Below are positions 24,375-33,387 of a stretch of 64,000 nt of DNA, in pieces. Made by a program: the position numbers and the translations under genes. How positions within the stretch are numbered: position 1 is the stretch's first letter; the number at the start of each line of letters is the position of its first letter. A model generated the notes under the pieces. It made no database searches. It was given only the letters and a program-made list of their open reading frames with translations, and was not told the DNA's origin. The stretch is from 40CM-4-69-5 sp036556905 (GTDB lineage: Bacteria; Methylomirabilota; Methylomirabilia; Rokubacteriales; CSP1-6), in contig DATBIM010000040.1 in NCBI GenBank assembly GCA_036556905.1, positions 1 through 64,000 of the forward strand. Direction: 5' to 3'.

Positions 24375-25946
24375 TTAACGACCGACGCCCAGGCGCTGGA
24401 ACAGGGCCTGGGTATTCGTGATGACGGAGGCCAGCTCGTCCTCGGTCATCCCGCTGGCCCGCGCGTCGTGGACGAACCCCCACAGTCGCTCGCAGAGCGC
24501 CTGGGCCTCGTGCCGGCTGCCCTCGTGGGCCAACCGCTCGACCGGGGCGTGCCACGCGTCCACGAGGTTCTCCAGCGCGCGAATGAGGGGCCGCCGGGTT
24601 TCCTCCAGGCGATTGGAGCCTACGCTCGTGAAGCGCAGGGCATGCAGCAGAGGGGACAGCGCTTCTTCGTACATGTCCCCCTCCAGCCAGCGGATTCCCA
24701 CTTTCGTGTAGCTCCACCACAGCCGGCGCTCGAGCTCCTGGCGCCGCCGCTCGGGAAGGCCCTCCTCGGGAATCACCGCCAGCAGCTCCTCGGCCCGCTC
24801 CAGCGTGGCCAGCGCCTCGGCCTCCTTGCCGTCCCGCATGCGGCGCAGGGCCTCGGCGGTGAGCTGTCCCACCTCGCCACCGTAGGTTCCGGACAGCAGC
24901 TCCCGCAGCGTGATCTCCAGGTCGGCGGGCGGTGCCGGAATCGCCGCGAGCGCCTGCTGCAAGACCTGGCGGGCCCGGTCGTACTCCTGGCGCTGGATCA
25001 GCTCCAGCGCGACGCGCTCGTAGGCCGGCCACAGCGCCTCACGGGCCGCCGCCTGGGCGGCGCTCAGGGCCTCGTCCTCGGGCGCGATCTCCAGGCCGCG
25101 CTCCAGCCACTTGAGCGCGTCGCGGATCGCGGTCAGGCGCTCCTCGCCGTCCGCCAGGCTGGGGTTCTGAGCCCACGCGCTGCGCTCACGACCCATCCGC
25201 AGCGCGAGCACGGCCAGATGGCGCTCCCAGGTCGCGTGCTCACCGGGCGGAGCGGCCGCGATCGCCGCCTCGAACGCCGACCGCGCCAGGGTGGGCTCGC
25301 CCAGCGCTTGCTGGGCCAGGCCGATCACGCCCCACAGCCGGGCGGCGTCTTCCCCGGGCGAGGCCGTTCCGGCCTCCAGCGCGGCGGTGGCCCGGGTTAC
25401 CACTTCGGTGAACTGCTGGGCCTCGTAGAGCGCGTAGCAGCGCTCCACGGGCGGCAGCGGCGGCCCCGGCGCCTCCACCTCGACCCGGCCCGCGCTCGCG
25501 ACGACCCGCTCAGCCTCCGCGACGGGCGACACCCCCGGCGTCGGAAGGGGCGCCGACGGCAGCGCCATCGGCTCCTGTCGGGTCGGCGGCTCGCCCACCA
25601 CACCGGCGACGTCGAGGGGCGCCGGGGTGTCGGGCGTGACGGTCCCGGCCGGCGCCGCCGCGGGAGGAAGAGGCATCGATCGAAGCGGCAGCACGTCCAC
25701 GAACGGCCCGGGGCGATCGCTGAAGATCGGGCGCCGCGCGACGGTGGTCGCGGGGACCGGATCCACCGCGCGCGGGCGGGCGGGAACGGTCCCGGTACGG
25801 GCACGTCGCCACGGGTCCCGGTTCGGCGCGCCGCGACGCCGCGCGTAGCGAGAGTGGGTCGGGGCGATCAGCTCGAGCACGCCGAGAATCAGCAGCCCGA
25901 CCGCCACTACTATCCCGATCAGGACGAGGGCTTCCTCGCTCAGCAT
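24375..25946 (-). CDS. Membrane-anchored TPR-like protein
   Basis: This 523-residue protein has one N-terminal transmembrane helix (about residues 8-27, LVLIGIVVAVGLLILGVLEL), then a Pro/Ala-rich low-complexity linker to about residue 165. An all-helical C-terminal region with TPR-like repeats follows (for example YALYEAQQFTEVVTRATAAL and ALELIQRQEYDRARQVLQQAL). The ATG at 25946 overlaps the upstream oxidoreductase stop by seven bases. It is probably a cytoplasmic- or periplasm-facing scaffold; no enzyme domain is visible. Confidence 0.72.
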   Translation of the reverse strand: MLSEEALVLIGIVVAVGLLILGVLELIAPTHSRYARRRGAPNRDPWRRARTGTVPARPRAVDPVPATTVARRPIFSDRPGPFVDVLPLRSMPLPPAAAPAGTVTPDTPAPLDVAGVVGEPPTRQEPMALPSAPLPTPGVSPVAEAERVVASAGRVEVEAPGPPLPPVERCYALYEAQQFTEVVTRATAALEAGTASPGEDAARLWGVIGLAQQALGEPTLARSAFEAAIAAAPPGEHATWERHLAVLALRMGRERSAWAQNPSLADGEERLTAIRDALKWLERGLEIAPEDEALSAAQAAAREALWPAYERVALELIQRQEYDRARQVLQQALAAIPAPPADLEITLRELLSGTYGGEVGQLTAEALRRMRDGKEAEALATLERAEELLAVIPEEGLPERRRQELERRLWWSYTKVGIRWLEGDMYEEALSPLLHALRFTSVGSNRLEETRRPLIRALENLVDAWHAPVERLAHEGSRHEAQALCERLWGFVHDARASGMTEDELASVITNTQALFQRLGVGR

Positions 25947-26920
25947 GCCAGCTCGATGGGACGCCGCTCGGCCAGGGAACGGTAGGCCGCCACCACCACG
26001 GCCAGATCGGCCCGGCCGGCAGCGCCGTCCATCTCCTCGGCCTTGCCACGAGCCATGGCCTCCGCGAAGCAGGCCAGCATGGCCCGGTACCCGCGGGTGT
26101 CGCGCCAGGTGAGCCACAGTCGGAACCGTCGACCGCCGCGCAGGGCGATCCACCGGCCGCGGTTGTCGGCGAAGCAGGTGGCCCGGGAGCCTGTCACCGT
26201 GGACCATTGAAACTTCGGAAGGCCCGGCGCTGCAAGTGAATTAGATAGAAAGCCGACGCCGCCGCCAGGGAGCTCGGCGAGCAGGCTCACCGCGTCCTCA
26301 CCGGGGAAGGAGGCAAACGTCGGCGGGGGCCGGAGCGCGAAGACCCGGCGCACACCCCCACCCCACCACCGCAGCGCGTGGACATAGTGGATGCCCCCGT
26401 CGATCAAGGCACCGCCCCCGGCGAGGTCGGCCTGCAGCCGCCATCCTGAGCGGTTGTGGAAACCGCGCGCCACCAGGTGGATCTCGCGCAACTCGCCCAG
26501 CGCCCCGCCCTCGAGAAGGGCCTTGAGCCGCCGGAAGGCCGGCATGAAGTGGAACTGTTCGGCGACCATCACGACACGTCGGGCGGCCTCGGCGGCGGCA
26601 ATGAGCTCATCGGCCTCGTCCAGCGTCCGGGCGATGGGCTTCTCCACCAGCACGTGCTTGCCGGCCGCGAAGGCCATTCGAGCATGAGCGAGGTGGTGGC
26701 CGTGCGGCGTGCAGATGATCGCCCCCGCCGCCCGGGGGTCGGCGAGGGCCGCTTCGTAGGAGCCGTGGGCCGCCACTCCGCCGAACCGGCGTGCGTAGGC
26801 CCGCGCGCGATCCGGGTCGCGGCTGGCAAAGATCACCGGTAGCCCCAGCCGCCGGGCGGCGGCCGCGTGGCGCAGCGCGATCCATCCACAACCGAGGATG
26901 ACGAGCCCGCGGTCGGCCAC
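25940..26920 (-). CDS. Gfo/Idh/MocA family oxidoreductase
   Basis: This is a 326-residue NAD(P)-dependent oxidoreductase. It has the Rossmann start LVILGCGWIALRHAAAARRLG, then TPHGHHLAHARMAF and the EKPIARTLDEADEL motif, and a DGGIHYVHALRWW segment in the catalytic half. GTG 26920 was chosen because family sequence starts there; GTG 26950 is an alternative, and neither has a good ribosome site. It runs divergently from the thiolase, whose ribosome site begins at 26951. The substrate is unknown. Confidence 0.83.
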   Translation of the reverse strand: MADRGLVILGCGWIALRHAAAARRLGLPVIFASRDPDRARAYARRFGGVAAHGSYEAALADPRAAGAIICTPHGHHLAHARMAFAAGKHVLVEKPIARTLDEADELIAAAEAARRVVMVAEQFHFMPAFRRLKALLEGGALGELREIHLVARGFHNRSGWRLQADLAGGGALIDGGIHYVHALRWWGGGVRRVFALRPPPTFASFPGEDAVSLLAELPGGGVGFLSNSLAAPGLPKFQWSTVTGSRATCFADNRGRWIALRGGRRFRLWLTWRDTRGYRAMLACFAEAMARGKAEEMDGAAGRADLAVVVAAYRSLAERRPIELAC

Positions 26921-26961
26921 GTGCCGAATGCTATCATTGGACCACCTCACAAGGAGGCCGT

Positions 26962-28116
26962 ATGCGCCGGGTCGCGGTGATCGGGGCGGGGGTGACGAAG
27001 TTCGGGAAGCATGAGCGGACGTCGGCCGAGCTGTTTGCCGAAGCTGCCCGCGACGCGCTGACCGATGCCGAGCTGACGCCGGGGGTGGTGCAGGCCATCT
27101 ACTACGGCAACGTGGTGGGCGGTGAGACCGAGAAACAGCTCCACACCGGGCCCCAGGCCGCCTCGGTGCTGGGCATCCCCACCGTGCCCACCACGCGGTT
27201 CGAGACGGCCTGCGCCTCCTCCCACGCAGCGTTCCGCCACGGCGTGATGGAGATCGCCGCCGGTCTGGCCGACGTGGTTCTCGTCGGAGGCGCCGAGCGC
27301 GTGCTCAATGTGTCCACCGCCGAATCCACCGAGTACTTCGCCTACGCCTCGGACGCCATCTGGGAGCAACCGGCCGGTCTGACCTTCCCGGGCGTGTTCG
27401 CGCTCATCGCTCGGGCCCACATGACGAAATACGGGACCACCGAGGAGCAGATGGCCCACGTGGCCGTCAAGAACCACCGCCACGGGACGCTGAACCCCAA
27501 GGCCCAGTTTCAGAAGGCCATCACCCTCGAGCAGGTCATGAAGTCGGCGTACGTCGCCGATCCCCTCAAGCTCTTCGACTGCTGCCCCTTCACCGACGGC
27601 GCCGCCGCCGTGGTGCTCGCCTCCGAGGAGGTCGCGCGCCCGCGCGGGCGGGCCATCTGGGTGCTGGCCTCCGCCGCCGCCTCCGATTTCATGCTCATGC
27701 AGGACAAGCCCGACCTGGCGCGGGTACCGGCCACCGAGCGCGCCGCGGCGGCCGCCTACCGACAGGCCGGGCTCGGTCCCGAGGACGTGGACGTCGTCGA
27801 GCTGCACGACTGCTTCACGATCGCCGAGATCGTCGCCACGGAAGGGCTCGGGCTCTTCGAGCCGGGGACCGGCGGCATGGCCGCCGAGAAGGGCTGGACG
27901 AGCCTGGGTGGGCAGATCCCGGTCAACCCGTCGGGGGGCCTCAAGGCCAAGGGCCACCCGATCGGCGCCACCGGTGCCGCCCAGGTCGTGGAGGTCGTCA
28001 CCCAGCTCCGGGGCGAGGCGGGTGCGCGGCAGGTGGACGGCGCCCGGGTCGGCCTCACCCACACGCTGGGCGGCAACACCGCCACCGTCCTCGTGAGCCT
28101 TTTCGGTCGTGAGTGA
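26962..28116 (+). CDS. Thiolase family protein (SCP2-type acetyl-CoA acetyltransferase)
   Basis: This 384-residue thiolase-fold enzyme has nucleophile Cys84 (ETACASSHAA), His282 in ELHDCF and His332 in KAKGHPIGATG. The HDCF box and the missing C-terminal second cysteine mark the non-canonical SCP2-like branch. AAGGAGG lies seven bases before the ATG, with a TATCAT -10-like box at 26932. It overlaps the DUF35 gene by eight bases; such pairs work together as thiolase or acyl-transfer complexes in which the zinc-ribbon/OB protein is an obligate partner. Confidence 0.88.
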   Translation: MRRVAVIGAGVTKFGKHERTSAELFAEAARDALTDAELTPGVVQAIYYGNVVGGETEKQLHTGPQAASVLGIPTVPTTRFETACASSHAAFRHGVMEIAAGLADVVLVGGAERVLNVSTAESTEYFAYASDAIWEQPAGLTFPGVFALIARAHMTKYGTTEEQMAHVAVKNHRHGTLNPKAQFQKAITLEQVMKSAYVADPLKLFDCCPFTDGAAAVVLASEEVARPRGRAIWVLASAAASDFMLMQDKPDLARVPATERAAAAAYRQAGLGPEDVDVVELHDCFTIAEIVATEGLGLFEPGTGGMAAEKGWTSLGGQIPVNPSGGLKAKGHPIGATGAAQVVEVVTQLRGEAGARQVDGARVGLTHTLGGNTATVLVSLFGRE

Positions 28117-28489
28117 GCCAGGAATCACGATCAAGAGCTTCTTCGACGGCGTCCGGGCCGGCACGCTGACGGGCATCCGCTGCGGAACGTGCGGCCAGCT
28201 GGCCATCCCGCCCAAGGAGTTCTGTCCTGCGTGTGGGACCCATGACTGGCACGCGGTGGCGTTGTCGGGCGAAGGGACGATCGCCTCGTACACGATCATC
28301 CGGGTGCCGCCGCCCGCGCACGCCGCCGACGCTCCCTATGCCATCGCCGTCGTCCGGCTCCGGGACGGCGTCCAGCTTCTCGGACGCGTGGTCGACATCC
28401 CGCTCGAGCAGGTTGCCGTCGGCCTGGCCGTGCGCTTCCGCCCACTCACGAGGAACGGCCACACCACCATCGCCTTCGGCCCCGCCTGA
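28109..28489 (+). CDS. Zn-ribbon/OB-fold acyl-CoA-associated protein (DUF35)
   Basis: This 126-residue protein has two CxxC knuckles (RCGTCGQ and FCPACGT) forming a zinc ribbon, then an OB-fold (GEGTIASYTIIRV onward). That is the standard DUF35 layout. It starts at GTG inside the thiolase reading frame, so the two products are made together. DUF35 proteins bind acyl-CoA and partner SCP2-type thiolases. Confidence 0.87.
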   Translation: MSEPGITIKSFFDGVRAGTLTGIRCGTCGQLAIPPKEFCPACGTHDWHAVALSGEGTIASYTIIRVPPPAHAADAPYAIAVVRLRDGVQLLGRVVDIPLEQVAVGLAVRFRPLTRNGHTTIAFGPA

Positions 28490-28686
28490 GCGGCCGACCC
28501 GCCCCGCCCACCGGCCGGGCGCCCTGCTCGCTGGATAGGTGCCCGGCTCGCCGTGCACCTGGGCCCTGCGTTGCGCGGCGCGTCCGCATGGCCGATCGGG
28601 GCAAAGCGAACGTCGGCGTCGATACTTGGATGACGTGATCGGGACCACGGCACGCCTGGCCAGCTCCTTGCGTCTGGCTGGGCTCG
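28490..28686 (+). promoter_or_regulatory. 197-base spacer before the exported-protein operon
   Basis: No gene is evident. The spacer holds a GC-rich ACCGGCCGGG stretch that could fold after the DUF35 gene, and a GATACT -10-like box near 28619. A GG-N10-GC pair at 28560 is too degenerate to call as a sigma-54 site. The promoter of the downstream operon is presumed to lie here. Confidence 0.3.
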
Positions 28687-29919
28687 ATGAACGGCTCGCC
28701 TCGCCGCACGGCTCGGCTCCTGACACCAGCCCTGCTCCTCCTGCTCCCCGCCTCGCCCGTCGCCGGTGGCACGTTCACCCCGATCTTTGCCAAGCAGTAC
28801 GTCCGGACAGCCGGACCGCCCGTCACCGTCTTCGATACGTTCTCCGTCTGCGATCCGACCGGCACCTTCCGCCTGGTCGTCCTCAATGGCCCCGGACGCC
28901 ACGATCGCGTGCGCAGCGGCTCGATCGTCCTCAATGGGATCGAGGTCGTCCACGAGCGGGACTTCCACCAGCGAGTCGCCAGGGTCGAGCGCCCCCTCCA
29001 CAACCTTCTCGAGGACAACCGCCTGCAGGTTCACCTCCGCAGCAAGCCTGGCGCCGCCATCGAGGTCAGGGTCGAGAGCAGGCAGTCCTGTGAAATCCGA
29101 ATCCTCTCACCAGCGCCCGGCAGCATTCTGACCGAGCCGACCGTCATCGTGCGCGGCACCGTACAGACGCGGCCCGGCGCGAACGTGGGCGTGACGGTCA
29201 ATGGTGTCCCCGCCCTCGTCGAGGTCGGTCAGTTCGCCGCGCTGGTGCCCGTGAATCCGGAGCTGATCGGCCTGACGGCCCGGGCCGTGGACTCCTCCGG
29301 CGACATCGGGGCCGACACGATTCCGGTGACTGTCCAACTCTCCACGCTGGAGCCTCGGCTGCGTCTGCAGGCGAGCCCGGCTGGCGGCGTAGCGCCGCTC
29401 GCCGTCGGGTTCAGCCTGTCGAGCCTGATCCCGGCCCTCACCATGGCCCTGGATTTCGACGGCGACGGCGCTATCGACTTCGCGGGCTCGAGCCTGGACG
29501 GACAGACGTTCACGTACCTGCAGCCCGGGATCCATACGGCCACCGTGCGGGTCACCGATGAGCGAGGAGGGGTCTACACCGCGGCCACCGTGGTCCAGGT
29601 GTCGGATCAGGCCGCGCTCGACGCCCGCCTGCAGGCAATCTGGCACGGCCTCAAAGACGCCCTGCGGGCACGAGACCTGGCGCGAGCCTCCACGTTCATC
29701 CACAGCGGGACGCGCGCCGCCTACGTCGACCAGCTCACTCGCTTCAGTCCGACCACGCTGGCGAGCATCGATACTCACATGACCACGATCCAGCTGGTCG
29801 AGGTGGGGTCCGGTGGCGCTCAGTACGAAATGCTGCGGGACCGGGACGGCCAGACACTTTCGTTCGCCGTATGGTTCCAGCTCGATCGGGACGGACTCTG
29901 GCGGCTGCGACGCTTCTAG
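28687..29919 (+). CDS. Exported protein with PKD-like domain and C-terminal NTF2-like domain
   Basis: This 410-residue protein has a signal peptide (LLTPALLLLLPASPVAGG). Next come a beta-rich domain to about residue 135 with two cysteines, an Ig-like segment (about 137-217), and a PKD-like domain (about 227-310) with the acidic ALDFDGDGAIDF calcium-binding-like loop. An alpha+beta C-terminal domain (about 316-410) resembles NTF2-like nuclear-transport-factor folds. The last domain is clearly repeated as the next gene. No catalytic residues are evident; it may be a surface adhesion or scaffold protein. Confidence 0.68.
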   Translation: MNGSPRRTARLLTPALLLLLPASPVAGGTFTPIFAKQYVRTAGPPVTVFDTFSVCDPTGTFRLVVLNGPGRHDRVRSGSIVLNGIEVVHERDFHQRVARVERPLHNLLEDNRLQVHLRSKPGAAIEVRVESRQSCEIRILSPAPGSILTEPTVIVRGTVQTRPGANVGVTVNGVPALVEVGQFAALVPVNPELIGLTARAVDSSGDIGADTIPVTVQLSTLEPRLRLQASPAGGVAPLAVGFSLSSLIPALTMALDFDGDGAIDFAGSSLDGQTFTYLQPGIHTATVRVTDERGGVYTAATVVQVSDQAALDARLQAIWHGLKDALRARDLARASTFIHSGTRAAYVDQLTRFSPTTLASIDTHMTTIQLVEVGSGGAQYEMLRDRDGQTLSFAVWFQLDRDGLWRLRRF

Positions 29920-29924
29920 GCACC

Positions 29925-30347
29925 GTGGTGCAGACACCCCTGCGTCGGCTCACCATCCGCTGCCTCCTCCTGAGCCTTCAGCTCGCCGTCCCGGGCGGGC
30001 TGCCGCCCGGCCCGGCGCCGTCGCCCTCCGAGACAAGCCCCCTGCTCGGCCAGGCGCAAACGATCTGGAGGGGATTCTGGACCGCCCTCATCGTCGGTGA
30101 TCTCGAGGGCGCCCGGACGCACGTGCATTCGGAGCGGCAGCACCTGTTCCCGGGACCCCACACGCGGGAGGACCTGCTGCAGATGGCGAGCGAGATGGCC
30201 CACTGCCGGTTGGATCCCAACCCGGTGGTCGAGGCCCCGGACGAGGTCATCTACTGGGTCCTGTGCGAGCACCGGGGCGAGACGGCTCGGAGCCAGGTGG
30301 GCCTGCGCCGCGATCGTGACGGCGCCTGGCGACTTTCCCTGCTGTGA
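29925..30347 (+). CDS. Exported NTF2-like domain protein, paralogue of its neighbour's C-terminus
   Basis: This 140-residue protein has a signal peptide starting at GTG 29925 or 29928, with an LLLSLQLAVPGGLPP core. Its mature part parallels the C-terminal domain of the preceding protein: AQTIWRGFWTALIVGDLEGA against LQAIWHGLKDALRARDLARA, then a shared DRDGxWRL ending. It probably arose by duplication of that domain. The role is unknown. It ends in a GTGA overlap with the next gene. Confidence 0.65.
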   Translation: MVQTPLRRLTIRCLLLSLQLAVPGGLPPGPAPSPSETSPLLGQAQTIWRGFWTALIVGDLEGARTHVHSERQHLFPGPHTREDLLQMASEMAHCRLDPNPVVEAPDEVIYWVLCEHRGETARSQVGLRRDRDGAWRLSLL

Positions 30348-30910
30348 CGGGCGCGGGCGTGCTACCGAGACTCGCGGTTACCGCCGTGCTCGGGATGCTG
30401 CTGCTGGGCTCTCCGCCCGCCGGGGCTGACGCCGTCGAGAAGTGGGGACCGTTCCGGGCCCGGATCGTGGACGTCGAGACGAACGAGCCCATCGTCGGTG
30501 TGGCGGTGCTGGTGATCTGGTGGGAACACGTCCCCAATCCGGTTCAGGGCCAGCGGCGATTCTTCGACTCCCGGGAGACGACGACGGACGCGGAGGGACG
30601 CTTCACCACCCCGCGGCGGTCCCCTCCGTTCTTCAGCTTCCGCATCCTCCCCGCCGAGATCGTGCTGTTCGCGCCCGGGTACGTAGAACAGAGCGAGCAG
30701 GTGACCCCCCCGGGGGGGCAGGCGTTCGTCGACCCCACCGAGATCCGAATGCGCCGGCTCAAGACCCGCCGGGAACTCATGACCAAGCGCCGGGCGCGTC
30801 CCGGAGGTGTCCCCGACGAACACATGCCGGGATTCCTGCGGGCGATCAACATCGAGAGAACGATGCTGGGGCTCGGTCAGATCGGACCGGCACCAGGAGA
30901 CCAACGATGA
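30344..30910 (+). CDS. Exported protein with carboxypeptidase-regulatory-like fold
   Basis: This 188-residue protein has a signal peptide (LLLGSPPAGADA). A beta-sandwich follows: ARIVDVETNEPIVGVAVLV, then TTTDAEGRFTTPR and FAPGYVEQ, the pattern of the CarboxypepD_reg domain seen in surface and transport proteins. The C-terminal 50 residues are charged and helical. Start and stop both form 4-base overlaps with the flanking genes, so it is an internal operon member. The binding role is unknown. Confidence 0.65.
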   Translation: MTGAGVLPRLAVTAVLGMLLLGSPPAGADAVEKWGPFRARIVDVETNEPIVGVAVLVIWWEHVPNPVQGQRRFFDSRETTTDAEGRFTTPRRSPPFFSFRILPAEIVLFAPGYVEQSEQVTPPGGQAFVDPTEIRMRRLKTRRELMTKRRARPGGVPDEHMPGFLRAINIERTMLGLGQIGPAPGDQR

Positions 30911-33003
30911 ACCACACGGTGCGTGGCATCCTGCTCTTCGCGCTCGTCTTCGCCGGCCTGGGCCAGACGCCCGCCGTGGCGCTGAACGAAGCCACCCATG
31001 AGCTGATCAATCACCAGGCCGCCCGCTACTCCGCATTCCACGACCTGCTCACCCGCCGCCTCGGCTTTCTCAGAGGATTCCAGGAGCCGCTACGTGGAGG
31101 GGACGTCCTCGAGTGGCTACGGATCGGCGGTCGTCGAGAAGACGATGGGCTTCGCTTCCTTCGCCACTTTCACGACCCCCTCCGCCCCTGGGACACTGCC
31201 GGCCTTCAGGCTCCTCCGTTGTTCGAATCCTCCATCCGGTGGATGCAACAGACCGACCAGGAGTGGGCCTGGCCGAGAGCGCGGGATCGCTACTACCGGG
31301 GCCTGACCTTCAGGGTGACCAGTGAGGAGATGCGCCTCCAGCAGGAACAGGAGTTCGCCGATACCTTTCGCACCCTCGGCCACGTCATGCACCTCGTGGT
31401 CGACGCCTCGGTGCCGGAGCACACGCGCAACGACATCCACCCGCTGGGATCGCTCTATGGCAGCTACGAGTACTGGGCCGAGGCTCAGCACGGTCGCCGG
31501 GAGTCGTCGGCGGAAAGCACCTTCATTCGTGACTACCTCGACCCGCCAATCGGGTTCGACGCGACGATGCTCCAGCATCCGACGGGCGACAGCGTCGCCC
31601 GCGTTCCCATCGCCCGCCTCATTGACACTGACACCTACACCGGCGCCGACCCCTCCGTCACGCTCCATCCCGCCATCGGCATCGCGGAGTTCGCCAACGC
31701 CAACTTCCTCAGCGAGGACACGGCCAGCCAGGGGATGCCCGGGCGCAACTATCCATTCCCATCGCTCGATCGCCTGGAACCCTCGACCCACCCGGCGCCC
31801 CTCACCGGCCGCCCGCGCGCCTACCTCAGGAAACAGACGCACCCGACGACCGGCCGCGCGGCCGACGGTGGCCTTCCTGTCGACCCGGTGCTGGCCGAGT
31901 GCGCGCTCGACGAAGGGGCGCGGCAGGATGGAGTCCTCGAACCCCGGACCATCGCGTGCGTGGATGAACACGTATGGGCGGCGACGGCTCTGGAGATGCT
32001 GCCTCGCGCGGTGGGCTATGCGCGGGGTGTGCTCGACTATTTCTTCCGGGGCCAGATCGAGATCGCCCCGCCCGATCGCTTCGTCTACGCCCGGGCCCCG
32101 TTCACCGCGGGCAACACCGGGGCCTTCTCGACCTTGCGCTTCAAGGTCCGCAACGCGACTCCCGACGAGATCGCCGGGGCCGGTACCCTCGTTGCCGTCG
32201 TGCAGTATCGGATCTCGCCCGGCAACCTCTTCGACGAGCCGCTGGCCCCGCTCTCGGAGACCCGCTTCACGGCCGTCTCGGCCCCTCAGGCCATCGTCCT
32301 GACCGACACCTTGCAGGAAGTGAGCTTCGACTTCAGCGCCCAGCCGCTGCCGACCAATTCGGCCGATCTCTTCCTCACCGTCGTCTATCGGGGAGCGCTG
32401 GGCCAGGAAGCCGATGCGGTGGCAGTGGGAGGCAAGGACATTCCGGAGCCCGACCCTGTGGTCGTGATCAACGCCACCGACTACGATTGCTTCGCCGGTC
32501 AACCCTACTTCGTGGCTGGCCTGCCGCCCGCCGCCCGGGACCTGAATGGCGATGGGCTCGCGGACCTCTTCGGGCCGCACAACGAGCGCGACGTCCTGGT
32601 GAAGGTCGACCTGGCCAACGTTCGGACGACTCCCTCTGCCCAGCGCTTCGATCTCCGCATCCCCGAGATGACCGGAGGCCAATATGGCCGCTTCGTCCTG
32701 CTCCAGGATCAGTTCGGGTATGACGTCGGGATCTTGACCGACGAGCTCCTGGACACCTCGACCGGACAGCTTCGCCGCCGCTTTCTGCGCTTCTTCCGGC
32801 TGGGCGGCATCTTCAACACCCTGGGGCTGGACTTCAACGGTGAGATCATCAGGCAGACTTCGTTTCTTCCCCTCCAGTTTCGCGGCCTGCGGTTCCTCCA
32901 CGGGACCGCCACCACGACGTCGACCGGGTCGTCCTGCTTTCCCCAGACCTTCACGCTGCCCCCGGCCGTGACGGAGGTGCCCGGTGATCTTGCTCCGGAG
33001 TAG
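30907..33003 (+). CDS. Exported zinc phospholipase C/P1 nuclease-like protein
   Basis: This 698-residue protein has a signal peptide (ILLFALVFAGLGQTPAVA). The N-terminal domain has His162-x3-Asp166-x5-His172 in GHVMHLVVDASVPEHTRND, the spacing of the zinc-2 ligands in bacterial phospholipase C and S1/P1 nucleases. A downstream QHGRRE gives a His-x3-Glu pair, and an early THELINHQAA could supply another ligand. From about residue 400 the protein is beta-rich, with a DLNGDGLADLF calcium-type loop. The metal motif is seen directly; the substrate (phospholipid, nucleic acid or other) is inference. Confidence 0.6.
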   Translation: MNHTVRGILLFALVFAGLGQTPAVALNEATHELINHQAARYSAFHDLLTRRLGFLRGFQEPLRGGDVLEWLRIGGRREDDGLRFLRHFHDPLRPWDTAGLQAPPLFESSIRWMQQTDQEWAWPRARDRYYRGLTFRVTSEEMRLQQEQEFADTFRTLGHVMHLVVDASVPEHTRNDIHPLGSLYGSYEYWAEAQHGRRESSAESTFIRDYLDPPIGFDATMLQHPTGDSVARVPIARLIDTDTYTGADPSVTLHPAIGIAEFANANFLSEDTASQGMPGRNYPFPSLDRLEPSTHPAPLTGRPRAYLRKQTHPTTGRAADGGLPVDPVLAECALDEGARQDGVLEPRTIACVDEHVWAATALEMLPRAVGYARGVLDYFFRGQIEIAPPDRFVYARAPFTAGNTGAFSTLRFKVRNATPDEIAGAGTLVAVVQYRISPGNLFDEPLAPLSETRFTAVSAPQAIVLTDTLQEVSFDFSAQPLPTNSADLFLTVVYRGALGQEADAVAVGGKDIPEPDPVVVINATDYDCFAGQPYFVAGLPPAARDLNGDGLADLFGPHNERDVLVKVDLANVRTTPSAQRFDLRIPEMTGGQYGRFVLLQDQFGYDVGILTDELLDTSTGQLRRRFLRFFRLGGIFNTLGLDFNGEIIRQTSFLPLQFRGLRFLHGTATTTSTGSSCFPQTFTLPPAVTEVPGDLAPE

Positions 33004-33015
33004 GAGGTGTCAGCG

Positions 33016-33354
33016 ATGAAGACCTGGCGGGCAGCGTGGCTCTGCGCCCTGTGGCTCGGGTCAGCGATCGCCGGGCACGCCCAGGAGCTTCGCTACCTGG
33101 GTCCCAGTCCGGGTACGCCCAACGGCCGGGTCGAGCTCGGGGCCGGCCAGGTCCACGAGGTCACCGTCGGCACTCAGATTCCCGGCTGGGGGCAGGTCTC
33201 GAAGATCACGGAGACGCACCTCGTCATCCGTCATCGGCTCAGCGAGGCCGAACACGAGCGCTTGCGGAGCCAGGGGATGGCGACGTACGACGTTCTCGAG
33301 CTGCACATCATGCGGGCCGCCCCGGAGGCGCAACCCCTCCCGCCTCCGCGGTAG
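33016..33354 (+). CDS. Small exported protein of unknown function
   Basis: This 112-residue protein has a signal peptide (ALWLGSAIAGHAQ) and a mature beta-rich part. The ATG at 33016 follows GGAGGTG; a GTG three codons earlier overlaps that site and is less likely. It ends with a Pro-rich tail. No family was recognised. It lies 12 bases after the phospholipase-like gene and closes the exported operon. Confidence 0.6.
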   Translation: MKTWRAAWLCALWLGSAIAGHAQELRYLGPSPGTPNGRVELGAGQVHEVTVGTQIPGWGQVSKITETHLVIRHRLSEAEHERLRSQGMATYDVLELHIMRAAPEAQPLPPPR

Positions 33355-33387
33355 CAGCGGCGTCGCTAGCGGAGGTCATTGCCGGCC

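Noticed and set aside
28560..28575. Sigma-54-like GG-N10-GC before the exported operon
   Set aside because: The -24 box is TGGGCC, two changes from TGGCAC. GG-N10-GC pairs of this quality are frequent by chance at this GC content.
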